DNA from: Aporrectodea caliginosa
Lineage: Eukaryota > Annelida > Clitellata > Crassiclitellata > Lumbricidae
Direction of reading: 5' to 3'
DNA: 64,000 bases
NCBI GenBank assembly: GCA_020284085.1
Contig: JACEVL010000158.1
Coordinates: 357,501-421,500 of the forward strand
In this document: positions 13,501-25,704 of the stretch, piece after piece
How the letters are laid out: the number at the start of each line of letters is the position of its first letter
How positions within the stretch are numbered: the stretch's first letter is position 1
Translations under genes and position numbers: made by a program
The notes under the pieces: generated by a model
Seen by the model: the letters and a program-made list of their open reading frames with translations, nothing else
Told to the model about the DNA's origin: nothing
Databases searched by the model: none

Positions 13501-13564
13501 GCTAATGCCTATTATGGCTCAAATATTCTAACTATCGGCCTATTGAATAGACTATCTTATTCAT

Positions 13565-14277
13565 TCATTATGAAAATTTATATATCGCCCCCTTCCATGC
13601 AGATGATGCTAAAGTCAATGTGATCTAACAGTCACTGGAAAACTAATGCAGCTCGGATAATAGATTACTAGAAAAGTCACCAATGGCAAGGTCCCCCACA
13701 CATGGAGAACTCAGCCAAACTGATTCTCATCCAAAACTTATGGTTGGCACGTTATTCACAGTTCCCGGACCCCATTACGCCAACGGAGAGGAGCGACGAC
13801 AGGCGATGAGGATAGCAACACCCGCGCCTCAGCACCATGGCAGTTTCTCGCAGATGGTAGAAGACGTAGCAGCGTCCAGGCATCCTTCTGGCACTGGATC
13901 TGCAGAGGACGACATTCTTAGCAGCTGGTAAATGGTCGAATAGTGTCACCGATGTAGGACGGTGGGCGCCATAAACGAAGACTTTAAAATCTAAAATAGA
14001 GATTATTCATTAGGCCCTGTAGCTCTATAGGTCTAAATACGTATGCACGTATGTATGCGTGAATGTATGTATGTGTGAATGTATGTATGTGTGTGTATGT
14101 ATGCCTGTATCCTTGTATGCATGTATGCATGTATGAATGTATGTATATGTATGTATCACACAAGCGTGTGTATGTACACATGTATGTAAAGGAAACTACT
14201 GTATGTATGTATGTATGTATGTATGTATGTATGTATGTATGTATGTATGTATGTATGTATGTATGTATGTATGTATG
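13565..14277. repeat. Dispersed repeat plus (TATG)n array
   Basis: About 13,565-13,900 is the unit B copy of the short repeat also at 6,390-6,680. No gene is seen from 13,900 to 14,040. From about 14,042 to 14,277 TATG units dominate, pure from about 14,201. Confidence 0.75.
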
Positions 14278-14287
14278 ATTCTATATT

Positions 14288-15334
14288 AAACAATTGCGTG
14301 TTACGACAGTTTGAAAATGTTTGCCGCACCGAACCAAATATAACAGTGCGTATATGTAATGAAAGACCGTTTTTAAAAGGATGGTATAATAGATGAAAAG
14401 TCACGATCGGCTCAAAATGAAGTGCAGAAGCTAAGCGCCTGCATATCTCCACGGATAGCAGAGCACATGGATCGCTGATCGCTGTGATTTGAAACATGGA
14501 ATGCAAATGTATGCCGGTGTCCCGTGATATTCATCCCCCCTAAAGCATATCCCGCCGGATGGAATAAACCGATGAAGAGCATCCGGGGGATAAACCATTC
14601 TATCCCCACCGTCATACACATCACGATAGCCAAGACGAAAATCCAGTCGAAATCACCAAAAACGAAGTAAATTAATTTAAGGTAGGCAACTTCCCAAATT
14701 TTATGTGTACAATAAATCCAAACAGTACGACCGAATACACTTAGAAACCGTCAATAATGCAAGCTAAACCCTATACTCTATTTCGCGCTAAGGGGAATAC
14801 TCATTGAGGGGATACTCTATTTGTGACACCGGTATAGTTCCGACAATTTAAGCATATGTCAGTAAGATTACCTTAAAGGCTTAAACGAATATCGTTCGGC
14901 AACAGGAAGCCAGTGTCGGAGACACAAATTGCGCTATAGTAGAATAAACCAGAAGCAGATTTGGTTGGGTTGGTTGGTTGGGTAGGGTTGGGTCCAGAAG
15001 TGCATTGAAGTTGCGACCGACAACCTGTTCATTCGGACCAGTCAATTGCAACTCTCGTATTTCGTTAATGATTGATCGCCCCTGGTGTGTGCCCAACCAA
15101 ATATAGACCTACTGCATCTTTGCCGAATCTAACGACAGACGATTTGACGACATCCATTTCATTACTTCCAAAACAGAGTCTCGCATGAAAGAAACACAGA
15201 CGAGTGCATCAGATGAATGGTATACGTGGATTACAGTTTTTATGCATCAGCATATTGGTGAATCTTAACGGAGTGACGAGATGAATCAAAGCCGTATATA
15301 GAATGTAAAGAAGCCGCCCCAGTACTGAGTCTTG
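14288..15334 (-). mobile_element. Decayed RT block X, copy 2 (first part)
   Basis: Opens with AAACAATTGCGTG and GACAGTTTGAAAATGTTTGC as at 131. The reverse complement around 15,085-15,170 gives MKWMSSNRLSLDSAKM, then, after a stop, VYIWLG, a CR1/L2-type RT motif. The RT frame is dead. (ATCA)n interrupts it at 15,335. Confidence 0.6.
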
Positions 15335-15814
<480 letters not shown>

Positions 15815-16110
15815 TTCGTTTATTCACAACACCAAGCTGACAGGTCGCAACTTGTTACAGGTAACAGAGTGGCACTGGTGTCCAAGGCCGTGCAGTCTGA
15901 ACCGATTGTTGCAGTTATTGACCGCTCATCCAGGAAGGTGCAAAAATCCAACTCTATTCAATCCTCCATGGTCCAAACCTCCACTACCCCGCATATCAAG
16001 TTTGGTCGTTGTCAGCAACAGTGAGCTTTGGAGAAGATGGGGTTGTTAGCAGATAGAAAGGTCTAAAGCTGGTGGGCAACTCACCTACTCAGCACTACCT
16101 AAGGAGGGCC
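15815..16110 (-). mobile_element. Block X, copy 2 (remainder)
   Basis: GGCACTGGTGTCCAAGGCCG and TGCAGTCTGAACCGATTGTT match about 36,713-36,745. CCCGCATATCAAGTTTGGTC matches about 2,315. Confidence 0.55.
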
Positions 16111-17778
16111 GGTCGAGTAAGTTTTGGGCGTCAGACTAACCGTAAATTACATGATTTTCAACAACAATTCTAGAGCGTGGAGCAGGGTACACGAAATTAT
16201 AAACTTTCATTTCTAAATATGTCTTATATAATCTAAAAACTCAGAAGAGCTTTTAATTCGAAGCTGCTGACTATCACACGTAAATAAATTTAGCAAAATA
16301 TATTCTTTTTTAAATTTTTGCTGACAGTTTTAAGTTAAATTAAATACATTTCTGGCAAAGCTGTGGCCTTACCGTTAATACGTAATTCGGTTGAGACGAA
16401 ATTTTTAACTCCGCTCTCTGTCTTTCGTATCAACCGACTGTCACTGTAGGCCTACATGTAGCCTACTGCCAAGCAGGGCGTACTAAAGCATTTCTCAGAT
16501 ACTATGTACAGAGTAGGCTTTGAATTAAAATTAGAATTTTCCAAGTTCAGTCCACATAACCAAATTTTCATTGTCCAAAATGTGATGGAGGGAATTAAAC
16601 TTCAAGAAGTAGGCCTAATAATACTACTATTTTAAATTGTGTTTTAGCATTCAAGCGACTGATAAGCAAACAGTTTGTCTGTTTCTCAACACCAGCGTCA
16701 TCATGTTGGACGTAGGAAACATAGTTCGGAAATATTTTGCGGTCGTCTTTTATCCTACCTATTAGTTGAGGCTCCTCATAGACGAGGGTAGAGGTCGTGT
16801 CCCTAGGAACCTAACCCGAGTCCGGTGCATGACTGAGGTTTGTGTGCATGGCGTCCAGTCATGCGACTGACTCTACATGTGTAGCTGCCTAATCCAATTT
16901 GTCGGAGGCACAATTAAAACGACGGCTGTCGCTGAGGACCGCTTCGCTCATAAGTCATCTCAGCCGAAACAAAGTCCGCAAGGATTCATTAATTGCCTGC
17001 AGTTTTGTTGCTCCACTGTTAATGACGGTCGTTACGATGAAAGACGCCGCCTCGGCCATTCGTTTCGCTAATCAAATACTCCAGTGAATGACGGACACAG
17101 GTGGACACGATGGATTGGATTGTCACGCAACATGGCCGACAAATCGCAGAAGCGTTCGATTCCACTTACTGTCGACGTTGATTTGCTACCTGCTCCATAG
17201 ACCGTCGAGTAAATAGAGCTGTTCTACCAACAAGTACCTTCCACAAGGAATCCATATCTCTGTAGTGGTCCTTGCTTTCCCTATAAATAAGCTCAGGCGG
17301 CCTTGGCTATACGCATGGTGAGAACTGATCAAAATCATTTCTGCTGACGTAAACGGCTTTTGTTGACTTAAGATGTCGTTAAACTTCGGATCCATTCATT
17401 CTGGTGAAACGCAGCAAAGTCGACATGACGTCATGTTGACATTCCTTTACATAAATTGTTTTAATAATGACGTCTAGCCGCCAACTAGAAGTTAGGCTAC
17501 TAGGTCAGATTGCAGGCCTACTGATTAGTAGGCCATTAACAGGAAACTCGGCGGACACGCATCAAACGCTATTTTCATATAGATTGAATTGATTAATTAT
17601 TACAGGTTTTCAATGACATCTTCCGTTCCTTTCCACATTTCCGTTGATTAGCTAGAAACAAGCTGTCATTTCCGACTTCGTTTATTTTGTCCTTCACCAC
17701 GTTTATTATCGCTTTCTACGGAATCTTTTCAATGTCAGATGTAAGCGAGTTATAGCCCTATAGAATGCATGTTCTTGT
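16111..17778. other. No recognised gene
   Basis: About 1.7 kb without a convincing coding frame. Frames of 60-70 codons at 16,877-17,087 and 17,186-17,395 have no recognisable motif. TAGGCCTA-type palindromes occur at about 16,448 and 16,611. Confidence 0.6.
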
Positions 17779-17931
17779 CAGCATCTGTGCTTATTGCAGC
17801 ACAGTTTAAAAAGTACCGAAATACTAAAAGGCGCTTGCATAGGCTATACATGAATACTATCATATGAAATGGGCTTACCATGGTGTATGCTCGTTATCTA
17901 AGGAACGCAAGGACCTCGACAGTGTCCTTAG
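17779..17931 (+). repeat. Left arm of a 153-bp inverted repeat
   Basis: From CAGCATCTGTGCTTATTGC to CTCGACAGTGTCCTTAG. The reverse complement lies at 19,415-19,567 with few differences. Arms of equal length 1.5 kb apart suggest a foldback or TIR element, or an inverted duplication. Confidence 0.8.
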
Positions 17932-18150
17932 CCCGTGGCGCATTGGAAAACATCTGGCACAGAGACCGAGAGGTACCGAGTTCGAGCCCCCGTTGGGCGG
18001 ATATGCTTTGTAGGCTGCTATTAGCGCCGTTATATTGCAGGCTGTCTGTTCTGTTAGTAGTTAAGATTTAAACTGCATAACATGTAAATGTACAGCGCAG
18101 TGCGTTTGTCAGGCGCTTATTAAAGAAAAGATATTATTTTTTATTATTCA
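17932..18150 (+). mobile_element. tRNA-derived SINE (family 1), copy 2
   Basis: B-box-like AGTTCGAGCCC at 17,979-17,989, body CTGCTATTAGCGCCGTTATA, tail GTACAGCGCAGTGCGTTTGT. Aligns with 11,786-12,032, with a short deletion in the body. It abuts the inner end of the left inverted-repeat arm exactly. Confidence 0.75.
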
Positions 18151-19414
18151 ATATTGGTTTTATATCGCCTTTGGCCTATTAGGGTTAATGAAATGAACAG
18201 TAATTCAATCGGTCCATTGCTGAAATGCTTGGTGTCAACCATTGAATCCGCTTAAGTTAAAACCTATTTTGATTAAACTGTTGAGAAGAAAACGCAGGAG
18301 AGTAGAAGTATGCACACGTGAGGGATGACATCATGAAAAACTGTACACGAAATGCAGGAAGACGTCATCGGAAAACTTTTTTGGGCGACTCGCAAACGGT
18401 CCGAAGATGAATTTTGACAAATTTTTAATCAACTCATGCGCTAACCTAGCATTCGAAGGGCTGAACGATTGTGCACAATAGGACATCCTCAGGTCCCCAA
18501 GCTCCAATGGCAGTTCTTTCAGTAGAATCCGGCCAAAGAGACCTCTCCAAACAGGCAACTGTTTATCCAAAGGCACTTGGTCTACAGTATACGCGTACGC
18601 GTAGAACTCTTGGGCACTGATGTAAATTGATCAGACCCAATATGAAATATGATATTTTGTCATATTGTGTATAATACGCCTATGGATTCCAATAGCTATT
18701 TTTCTTCAAGTTTCAGCGTCAACAATGCGTGGTGGCATTCTAAAGCGGAATCGTTTTCCGTCGGATTCTTCTTATTATTGTTGACAGGTCTGCGTTGTTT
18801 GGCCGTCAGCGTTGTTTGTCCAAGTGGCGTCCAGGAGATCCGAAGTGGACGCATTCACAGAAACCGTTGCCACTCTCCGACAAACTGACGGATGGACGGA
18901 CAGACGGACGTAGGAGGGACGGTCACTTGAAGATAAGTCTTCTCTCTACCCAGCTACTCACAAGCGGCAGTGGCATTAATTCGGATCTAATTTCGGATTC
19001 ATCTTCTCACAGGATACTGAGGAGGCCAGTAGTATTAGAGCCCCGAAACAACCAAAGAGGCGCAGAGATTATAATTATGCGTCGCTCATAAAGCTTTCGA
19101 TCGTATATCATGGCTCTGAGACGCCTGCTTTCGGATGACAGTAATCTACCATTACAGTCTATTCATGGTGTACATGAATGCTTGACTATTTGTATAGCGT
19201 TGTCTTATAAACCAACCAAAAACAAGTTAGAAGTGTCTGTCTATCTGCCTAGCTTCGTAGCTTTTTTTTATCGAGAATGACAGAGAAATGAGAACTTCAA
19301 GGGTGTGTTCTGTTTAAACAGCATCTGATCAAATTTGTCCCAATCTCCAACGATTGCACGAAGCGCGAATCGAATGGCTCAAGGACCTTGCGACAGCTTC
19401 TTGAGAGGTTATTG
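18151..19414. other. Interior of the inverted-repeat pair; no recognised gene
   Basis: Frames up to 98 codons lack recognisable motifs. There is a short GGAC/GACG-rich tract at about 18,885-18,915. I see no transposase. Confidence 0.55.
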
Positions 19415-19567
19415 CTAAGGACGCTGTCGAGGTCCTTGCGTTCCTTAGATAACGAGCATACACCATGGTAGGCCCATTTCATGTGATAGTATTCATGTAT
19501 AGCCTATGCAAGCGCCTTTTAGTATTTTGGTACTTTTTAAACTGTGCTGCAATAAGCACAGATGCTT
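19415..19567 (-). repeat. Right arm of the 153-bp inverted repeat
   Basis: Reverse complement of 17,779-17,931, from CTAAGGACGCTGTCGAGGTC to AAGCACAGATGCT. A few substitutions separate the arms. Confidence 0.8.
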
Positions 19568-21590
19568 AGCAGACACCTAAGTCTCTTATGCAGACTTAAA
19601 TGTCTGTATACCAAAGTGCGATGGTTAATGAATATTGTACTTACTTTCTTAACACAAAAGTCTGCTAAAACAACATAATATTTGCGAATAATTATATCAG
19701 TAATTTGATCTAATTATAACCTTTCTGCCTCATTTCGGTTGGTTGGTTGGTTAATTGGTTGGACAATGTGGAATAAATTCATCAGTTGGTGTAAAAACTG
19801 CTCAGCTAGGAAGTGATTCCAGAGAATTCTGAAGAATAATACCGCCCTTTATGCGATGAATATACATGTAATTATAGGCAGTCAGTCGAAGTACCATAAA
19901 ATTATGTCTAGGAAGCAGACTTAGCGCATGATTAGAAAAGACCGTCTGCGAGATGTGAAATTCGTGACCGTTATCAAGATCATCGCAGGCAAAAAAAGTG
20001 GGTGATGAGGAAAACAAGAGAGTCATAAATGCACAGCTGACTGCTAGGAAATAAAGACAAGAAACGACAAGTAGGCTTATGAGTCTATAACGATAGCTTA
20101 ACTCTACATTGGTTATGTATGGCTCTGAGAAATCTCGGTGATGAACAATTCATTATAAATTATTACTGATAGCGATTCAAACATATTCCTCAGCGGACAA
20201 ACGTGCTAATCTCAAATTATTCTATCATTAATTTTTAGCTATTGAAGTTCTTTGACGAGGCATTTAAAGGGTTTGCTGCAATGACAGTTACGTGTAACTT
20301 GGTTGAAACAAAATGCGAGACTTTACATTACAAGTTATCTTTAGGGTATTCAGAAGCTTACAAAAAGCAGAGGGGTGCAAGGCAATTTTACTTGCATTTA
20401 TGCATTCGTATAGCGCTACTGCAGGATGAGATGGTCACAAGTGCTGTCTACCCCAGCCTAAATGATTTAAAATGTAATTTAAGAAGCAGGGAATTTATCA
20501 GTTAGCAAAACAGTGCATAGGCTTGTGCTTAGCTTTAGAGTAGCGCTTTAGAAATTTTGAGTTTACGAATTTGCGATTATGAAGGTCCTGCCACTCAGAG
20601 GGCAGCCATCGCCCAAAACAGTTGGAAGGGAAACTGAATGGCAGGTCCCAACAAATCAAACAGGTGTGCCATAGCCAGATTTTCTCTAGATACGCCCGTG
20701 TCGTGGTTGGGCACCGGAACTCTGTCACAAATCCACTTCAAATCTCGGACGTGGATCAAACGATCAAGGGCGTCGACAGAGGGCAGGAATTTCGTCGACA
20801 GGTGGCTTTTTAAGAACCACGTCGTGTCGAGTGATTACCAGGAACCGGTTCTCGTGACTCGACCGCTGAGGGGAACGATCGACTACCATACGTTCCGCCT
20901 GTCAAATGGTTCACTGACTGGAGAGGAGTGTAGTCCTTCGGATGTGACGTCCCGTGGAATTCCCATCGGGAACTGCTGAAGTATTTCGTTCGACTAAACC
21001 CGTTCGCTGGCTGTGGTCGTTGGTATATAGGCGCCGATTGATCCATACTGTCAAATCATAATTTTATTATTGTCCCACGGAAAATGTCAACCACGACATC
21101 GCGCTTTATTAATTGGCCGATATCTGAACTCTGCTACTGCCAGCCATCCATCTTCACCAATCCACGCCGAAGTGACCAGTTCCTCTGTCCCTCCGCCTTT
21201 CCGTACATGTATACCTCTGTTTGCCCATCCGTCCATCCCTCCATCTTCATCTATCCATCTGTCGGTTTGTCCGTCCATAGTATGTGTCTCTGTCTGTCTG
21301 TTCCTTCTTAGTCTGTCTTCTGCCTTTGTCTGTCTGCTTGAATATTTGTCTTTCCGTCTGTCTATGCCTTCATCTTTCCATGTCTGTTTGTAAGTCTATC
21401 GGTTCGTGTGTTTATCTGGGTAATTCCGTGGATTTTTGCGATTTCGTGTCCCTCAGCCATTACAGCCGTATTTTTTATAGGTAAGGAGGCACAGAATGTA
21501 TCAAAATGTTCGTAGTGAGCTGCAGAACAAAGTCCGTTATCTTACACAGATTGAATTGTTCGTTTTAATTTCGTTTAACGCTCCAAACGC
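19568..21590. other. No recognised gene; pyrimidine-rich tract near 21,165-21,400
   Basis: Frames at 20,242-20,505 (87 codons) and 20,638-20,979 (113 codons) have no family signature and no clear splice context, so they are not called. About 21,165-21,400 is a degenerate CTGTC/CATC tract. Confidence 0.55.
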
Positions 21591-22260
21591 GTCAAATCTC
21601 ATTACAGTCCCGCGTCCCAATACGTATTTTTTGATTTTGGAGGTGGTCCACATAAATTGTAATCTGTTGACCAGCTACACCACTGATGCAATTTATTAAA
21701 GCTACGAGTGTCCTCTTTCATTTGCTTATGAATTATATCTAATTCTGAGGCTTATTTTAGGCACAGCACGTCAAACAATCGTGTGCCTAGGGTTGCACCT
21801 CATCACAGTCACGCCTTAATTCCGACTATGAAACTCGATCAACGTTTAGACGCAAAATAGACCTACCTAAGTAACCGGAATGGCTGGCAAAAATAATGAA
21901 AATTTACGTGAATATGATATAAAAACCATAAATCCGACTTTTCAGATCTCATTACAGTCATGACCTGAAACTTCTAAAGTTTAACTAACACAATGTATAG
22001 AGCCCTAACGTTTGAAAGAGGCAGATGGTCCACGTAAGAAGAACTGTTTGCGCATTGTTAGCCTTCATAACAGTGGGTGCACATCCATGTTTAGCGCAGT
22101 TCCCTCATTACAGTCACGCCTCATTACAGTCACGTTTAAAATATCAAACTATCATTTCTCATTCATGTCACACGGCATTCTCATTTCAGTCACATTAAAT
22201 ACTATACTGTGTCTCATTTATGTCTCATTTTTTATCATTGCAGTCACACAATCTCATTTT
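21591..22260 (+). repeat. Irregularly spaced CTCATTACAGTCACG motif
   Basis: Near-exact or degenerate copies begin at about 21,598, 21,799, 21,948, 22,104, 22,120, 22,158, 22,180 and 22,230. Spacing runs from 16 to about 200 bp and spacers are dissimilar. This could be a decayed satellite or a cluster of binding sites. Confidence 0.6.
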
Positions 22261-23500
22261 AATATAATATGTTCTATAAATCACACTGTAAAAAAAGTTT
22301 TCGCAAGACAGCATGCAGGGAAACTGATAAATTGATATTCTAAATGCATCGTAGATCAAGAAAATATTTAGTTTTATGCATTTATATACATTTCTATTTT
22401 TCACATTTGCTACATCCGAAATTAAAAAAATTGACGGAATTATCCATCTATCCATGCGCTTATCTGTCCATCGGTAATCGGTTCTTCCATCTGTCCTTCC
22501 CTCCGTCTATCTGTCTTCCAAAAACACGGATGGATTCAATAGTAGGCAGCCCTCTTTTTAACCTATCCACCTCTTTGTCCCTTCTCTGTCCGTCCGTCTC
22601 TCCGTCTGCCTGGCAGGGCAGGGAACGGGTTCCCTCCACTCGTCCGTCGTCTGCCACCGATTTGCCTTCATACTCGAATGACAAACCGTGCGATTACTAT
22701 CTTGTTCTCTGGCATCTCTTTCGATTGGATCAAGCGGATTTTCATGGTTCCTAGACAACCGCGAGGATGGGGGGCCTGCGTGGCCTGCAACACTTTTAGA
22801 ACAATGTCTGATCGATGTCGATACCAATTTGGCTGGAACTTCTACACACAGAACTAAAATCTGGTCGGTATACTGCCTCAGAGGCGATTATAAGAGCAAT
22901 CCCACCACGCAGCGTTCTTTTCATGGCTTAATCAAATTAATACCATTCAAATAAGTGAGCTTATGTACAGACATAAGCGCAAATCTCTACCCTCTGTGTT
23001 TAATGACTATTTTAATATAACATCGGACACTCATACTTACCTTACTAGACAAGTGGAATCCTAAAGAGGAATATTTGCACGAACTAATACAAGGTTATTC
23101 GCCTTAAGGTCTACAGGGCAGTGATTTAATTCCCGAAACAGGTTTAAGAGAGTGATTCTATGATCAGATCCATCCGTGTTTTGGTAGAAGTATGTCGTCG
23201 AGCATCCAGTATAGTCGAACGAAAAATGCAAAGTTCATATAGCGAAATGCAAAACGAAGAAAGTACAACTTCTCAAATTACAGAGCTGCCGAGAGAAATT
23301 CTTTCTCGCATTTGCGGCTGCTTAATAAATTTCTTTATCAAACGTCGTATATAGCTCGTACACTATCCCATGTCTGGAATTATGTGTTGCATTTTCGATT
23401 GATTCTGTCCACCCTTATGGTCGGCAGTACTCCAGAGTTTAATTATTATCAGTATTATAGGCCCTACTGATAATAATGCCTGATATCGCACTTGCTTGGA
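22261..23500. other. No recognised gene; pyrimidine-rich tract 22,436-22,610
   Basis: A degenerate CCATCTGTC-type tract, then frames under 140 codons with no recognised motif. It is probably the spacer between the trailing block of unit B and the 5' flank of unit C. Confidence 0.55.
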
Positions 23501-24181
23501 AATGACCGTTAAATGGTAAATTTCTTCATCAGAATTCGTACTGCCTTTCAGGTCTGAAATATTGTGAAAATCGTTAATCGTTTTATATGTTAAAACATCA
23601 ATTTATTGCGCAAATTGATGTCACGATGAAGTTGCTAAGCTGATAAAGTCGACCTACGCAGGTCTCAGCCTTCAGGTGCTTCATTATACAGAGCATTAAA
23701 CATTGCCGTGTAGATTATCGGAAGTTGTTGCCATAAATAGCCCTATAAATTACTACATACGCCACCGCATATTACAATGGCTACCATTACTCCATGGTCT
23801 AGTGTTTCCACGATACCGACTGAGCCCTTAATACTCGTCAGCCAACTACTGCAGCCTTCCATTCACATCGATATCCGATGGCAAACTCTTCCACTGTGGC
23901 TGTCTCCGTCTTAGTCCACCCACTCTCACTCTTTATATCTCTGTCTGTCTGTCTGCTCTGTCAGTCCTGTCTGTCATTCTGCCTGTCTCTCTGATCATCT
24001 GTCTCTGTCTCTGGTCTCTGCCTGTCTCTGTCTGTCTCTGTCTGTCCGTCTGTCTGTCTGTCTGTCTCTGTCTCTCTCTCTCTGTCTCTGTCACTGTCAC
24101 ACTCATGTCTCTGTCTCATCTCTATCTCTCTCTCTTTCTCTTCTCATGCCTGTCTCTCTCTACCTCTCTTTCTCTCTTCTC

Positions 24182-24213
<32 letters not shown>

Positions 24214-24905
24214 CGAATACACTATCTCTCCTTTTCTTTCTCATGAACTCCTTCTATCTCTAGTTCCTTTTCTTTAGTTCTCTCCTTATCCTTCACCGTC
24301 TTTTCCCCAAGCTCAATCTTTCGTCTGTGTATCTGACCATCTGTGTATGTTTCTCTGTGTCTTCATCATTCACACAGACCGATACGAGACCGTATAAGTT
24401 GCTCTGTCGTCCAACTGTCTCACCGTCTGTCCGTTCTTCTGTCTGTTCGTTCTCTTGCCATCCGTCTGTCTCTTCGTCTTCGTCTGCGTCTGCCTGTCCG
24501 TCTGTCATTCCGCCTCCTCTGATCATCTGAATAGGCCTGTCAGCAGCCAAGACCCGGACTACTATTGGACGAATGGGAGAGGCCGCCCACTTCTGAGCAA
24601 GCGGGAAATCGGCTCAAGCTCACTGATCACGCCGGCGCTGGATAAATAGCGCTGCTCAGAACGCAAGACACAGCCAGAAGATCCATTTACGATAATCAGA
24701 GAAAACTCGTCCAGTTTAGGTTGTCTTCAAGCGCTATAGGCGTCTTAAAAGAAGCTTCCTTTAAGAATAATATAATAAGCTTGGCTTATGTATAATTAAT
24801 TGAAAAGTTCTTAAACTTCAACTGCTGTTGAGGAGATTGAGTTTTAGCTTCTGAACGTTGGGGAAGTCTGCATTTACTAGTTGGAGAGGAATGCATTTTC
24901 CAAAG
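23501..24905 (+). promoter_or_regulatory. Promoter and 5'UTR of unit C, split by a ~750-bp insertion
   Basis: About 23,505-23,895 matches unit B's upstream region. Homology resumes at GATAAATAGCGCTGCTCAGA (TATA-like ATAAATAG at 24,652-24,659). Between them lies sequence absent from unit B, dominated by CTGTCTGT and CTCTCT tracts (about 23,935-24,500). The 5'UTR (GCTGTTGAGGAGATTGAG, GGGGAAGTCTGCATTTACTA) is conserved with unit B. Confidence 0.6.
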
Positions 24906-25673
24906 ATGCATGGGAGAATGTTTGTGTGGACCAACGTGTTCATCTGTGTCGTCGCTATCCTTGGAGACTGGACGGTGGTCGGAATAGGAGTGGCAGCGAA
25001 ATATCCCGACCGGATCCGCCGGGGTAAGACCTACTTCTGCCCACTAACTCTCTCACTGTTACTATCTCTGTAACTGTCTCCTCGTATCTTTCTGTCTCAT
25101 TCTCTGTGTTTCTCTGTCGCTGTGTCTTTATAGCAGGCACACCTCTGAAGATCCCTTCATTTTATTTCCCGATCCAAGTAAGATAGCACTGACTTGTATC
25201 GGAAACGCCTCTGAATCGTTCACTGGCGCTTTTGAAGATGTTCCAATACAATTACGAGTGAGATAACAATCCCTCGAATGAAGGGTAAATAAAATAATAC
25301 AGTCTATAGAAAAACGTAACGATCAAAACTAGCTGTCTGCATTATAACTATCGCATTATACAAGATACAAGATAGGCTAGGTCTACATGGGTTTCCAGAA
25401 GCCGACTGAAATGATTTTTGACATCAAACTTCACAATATTATTCGGTCGAGCATCGATGGTCTGTTCGGCCCCAGAACATATTAGCGCTTTTGCATGAGA
25501 TCATCCTTTTGGAACAATCTTGCGCAGAAATTAAAACGTTGCGGCGTCAAACAGCTTAAAACATTTTCAGCTTGTCGTTAGACTCAGCTTTTATAAGTCT
25601 ATCCATTATCCTTGTGAGGCTCATTAAAGGCTCGATTAAAAAATTTGTTCAAATATATATTTCTTTGTTTCTT

Positions 25674-25704
<31 letters not shown>

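Noticed and set aside
20242..20979. Possible small genes (87 and 113 codons)
   Set aside because: No recognisable motif, no homologous copy elsewhere in the window and no supporting splice or promoter structure.
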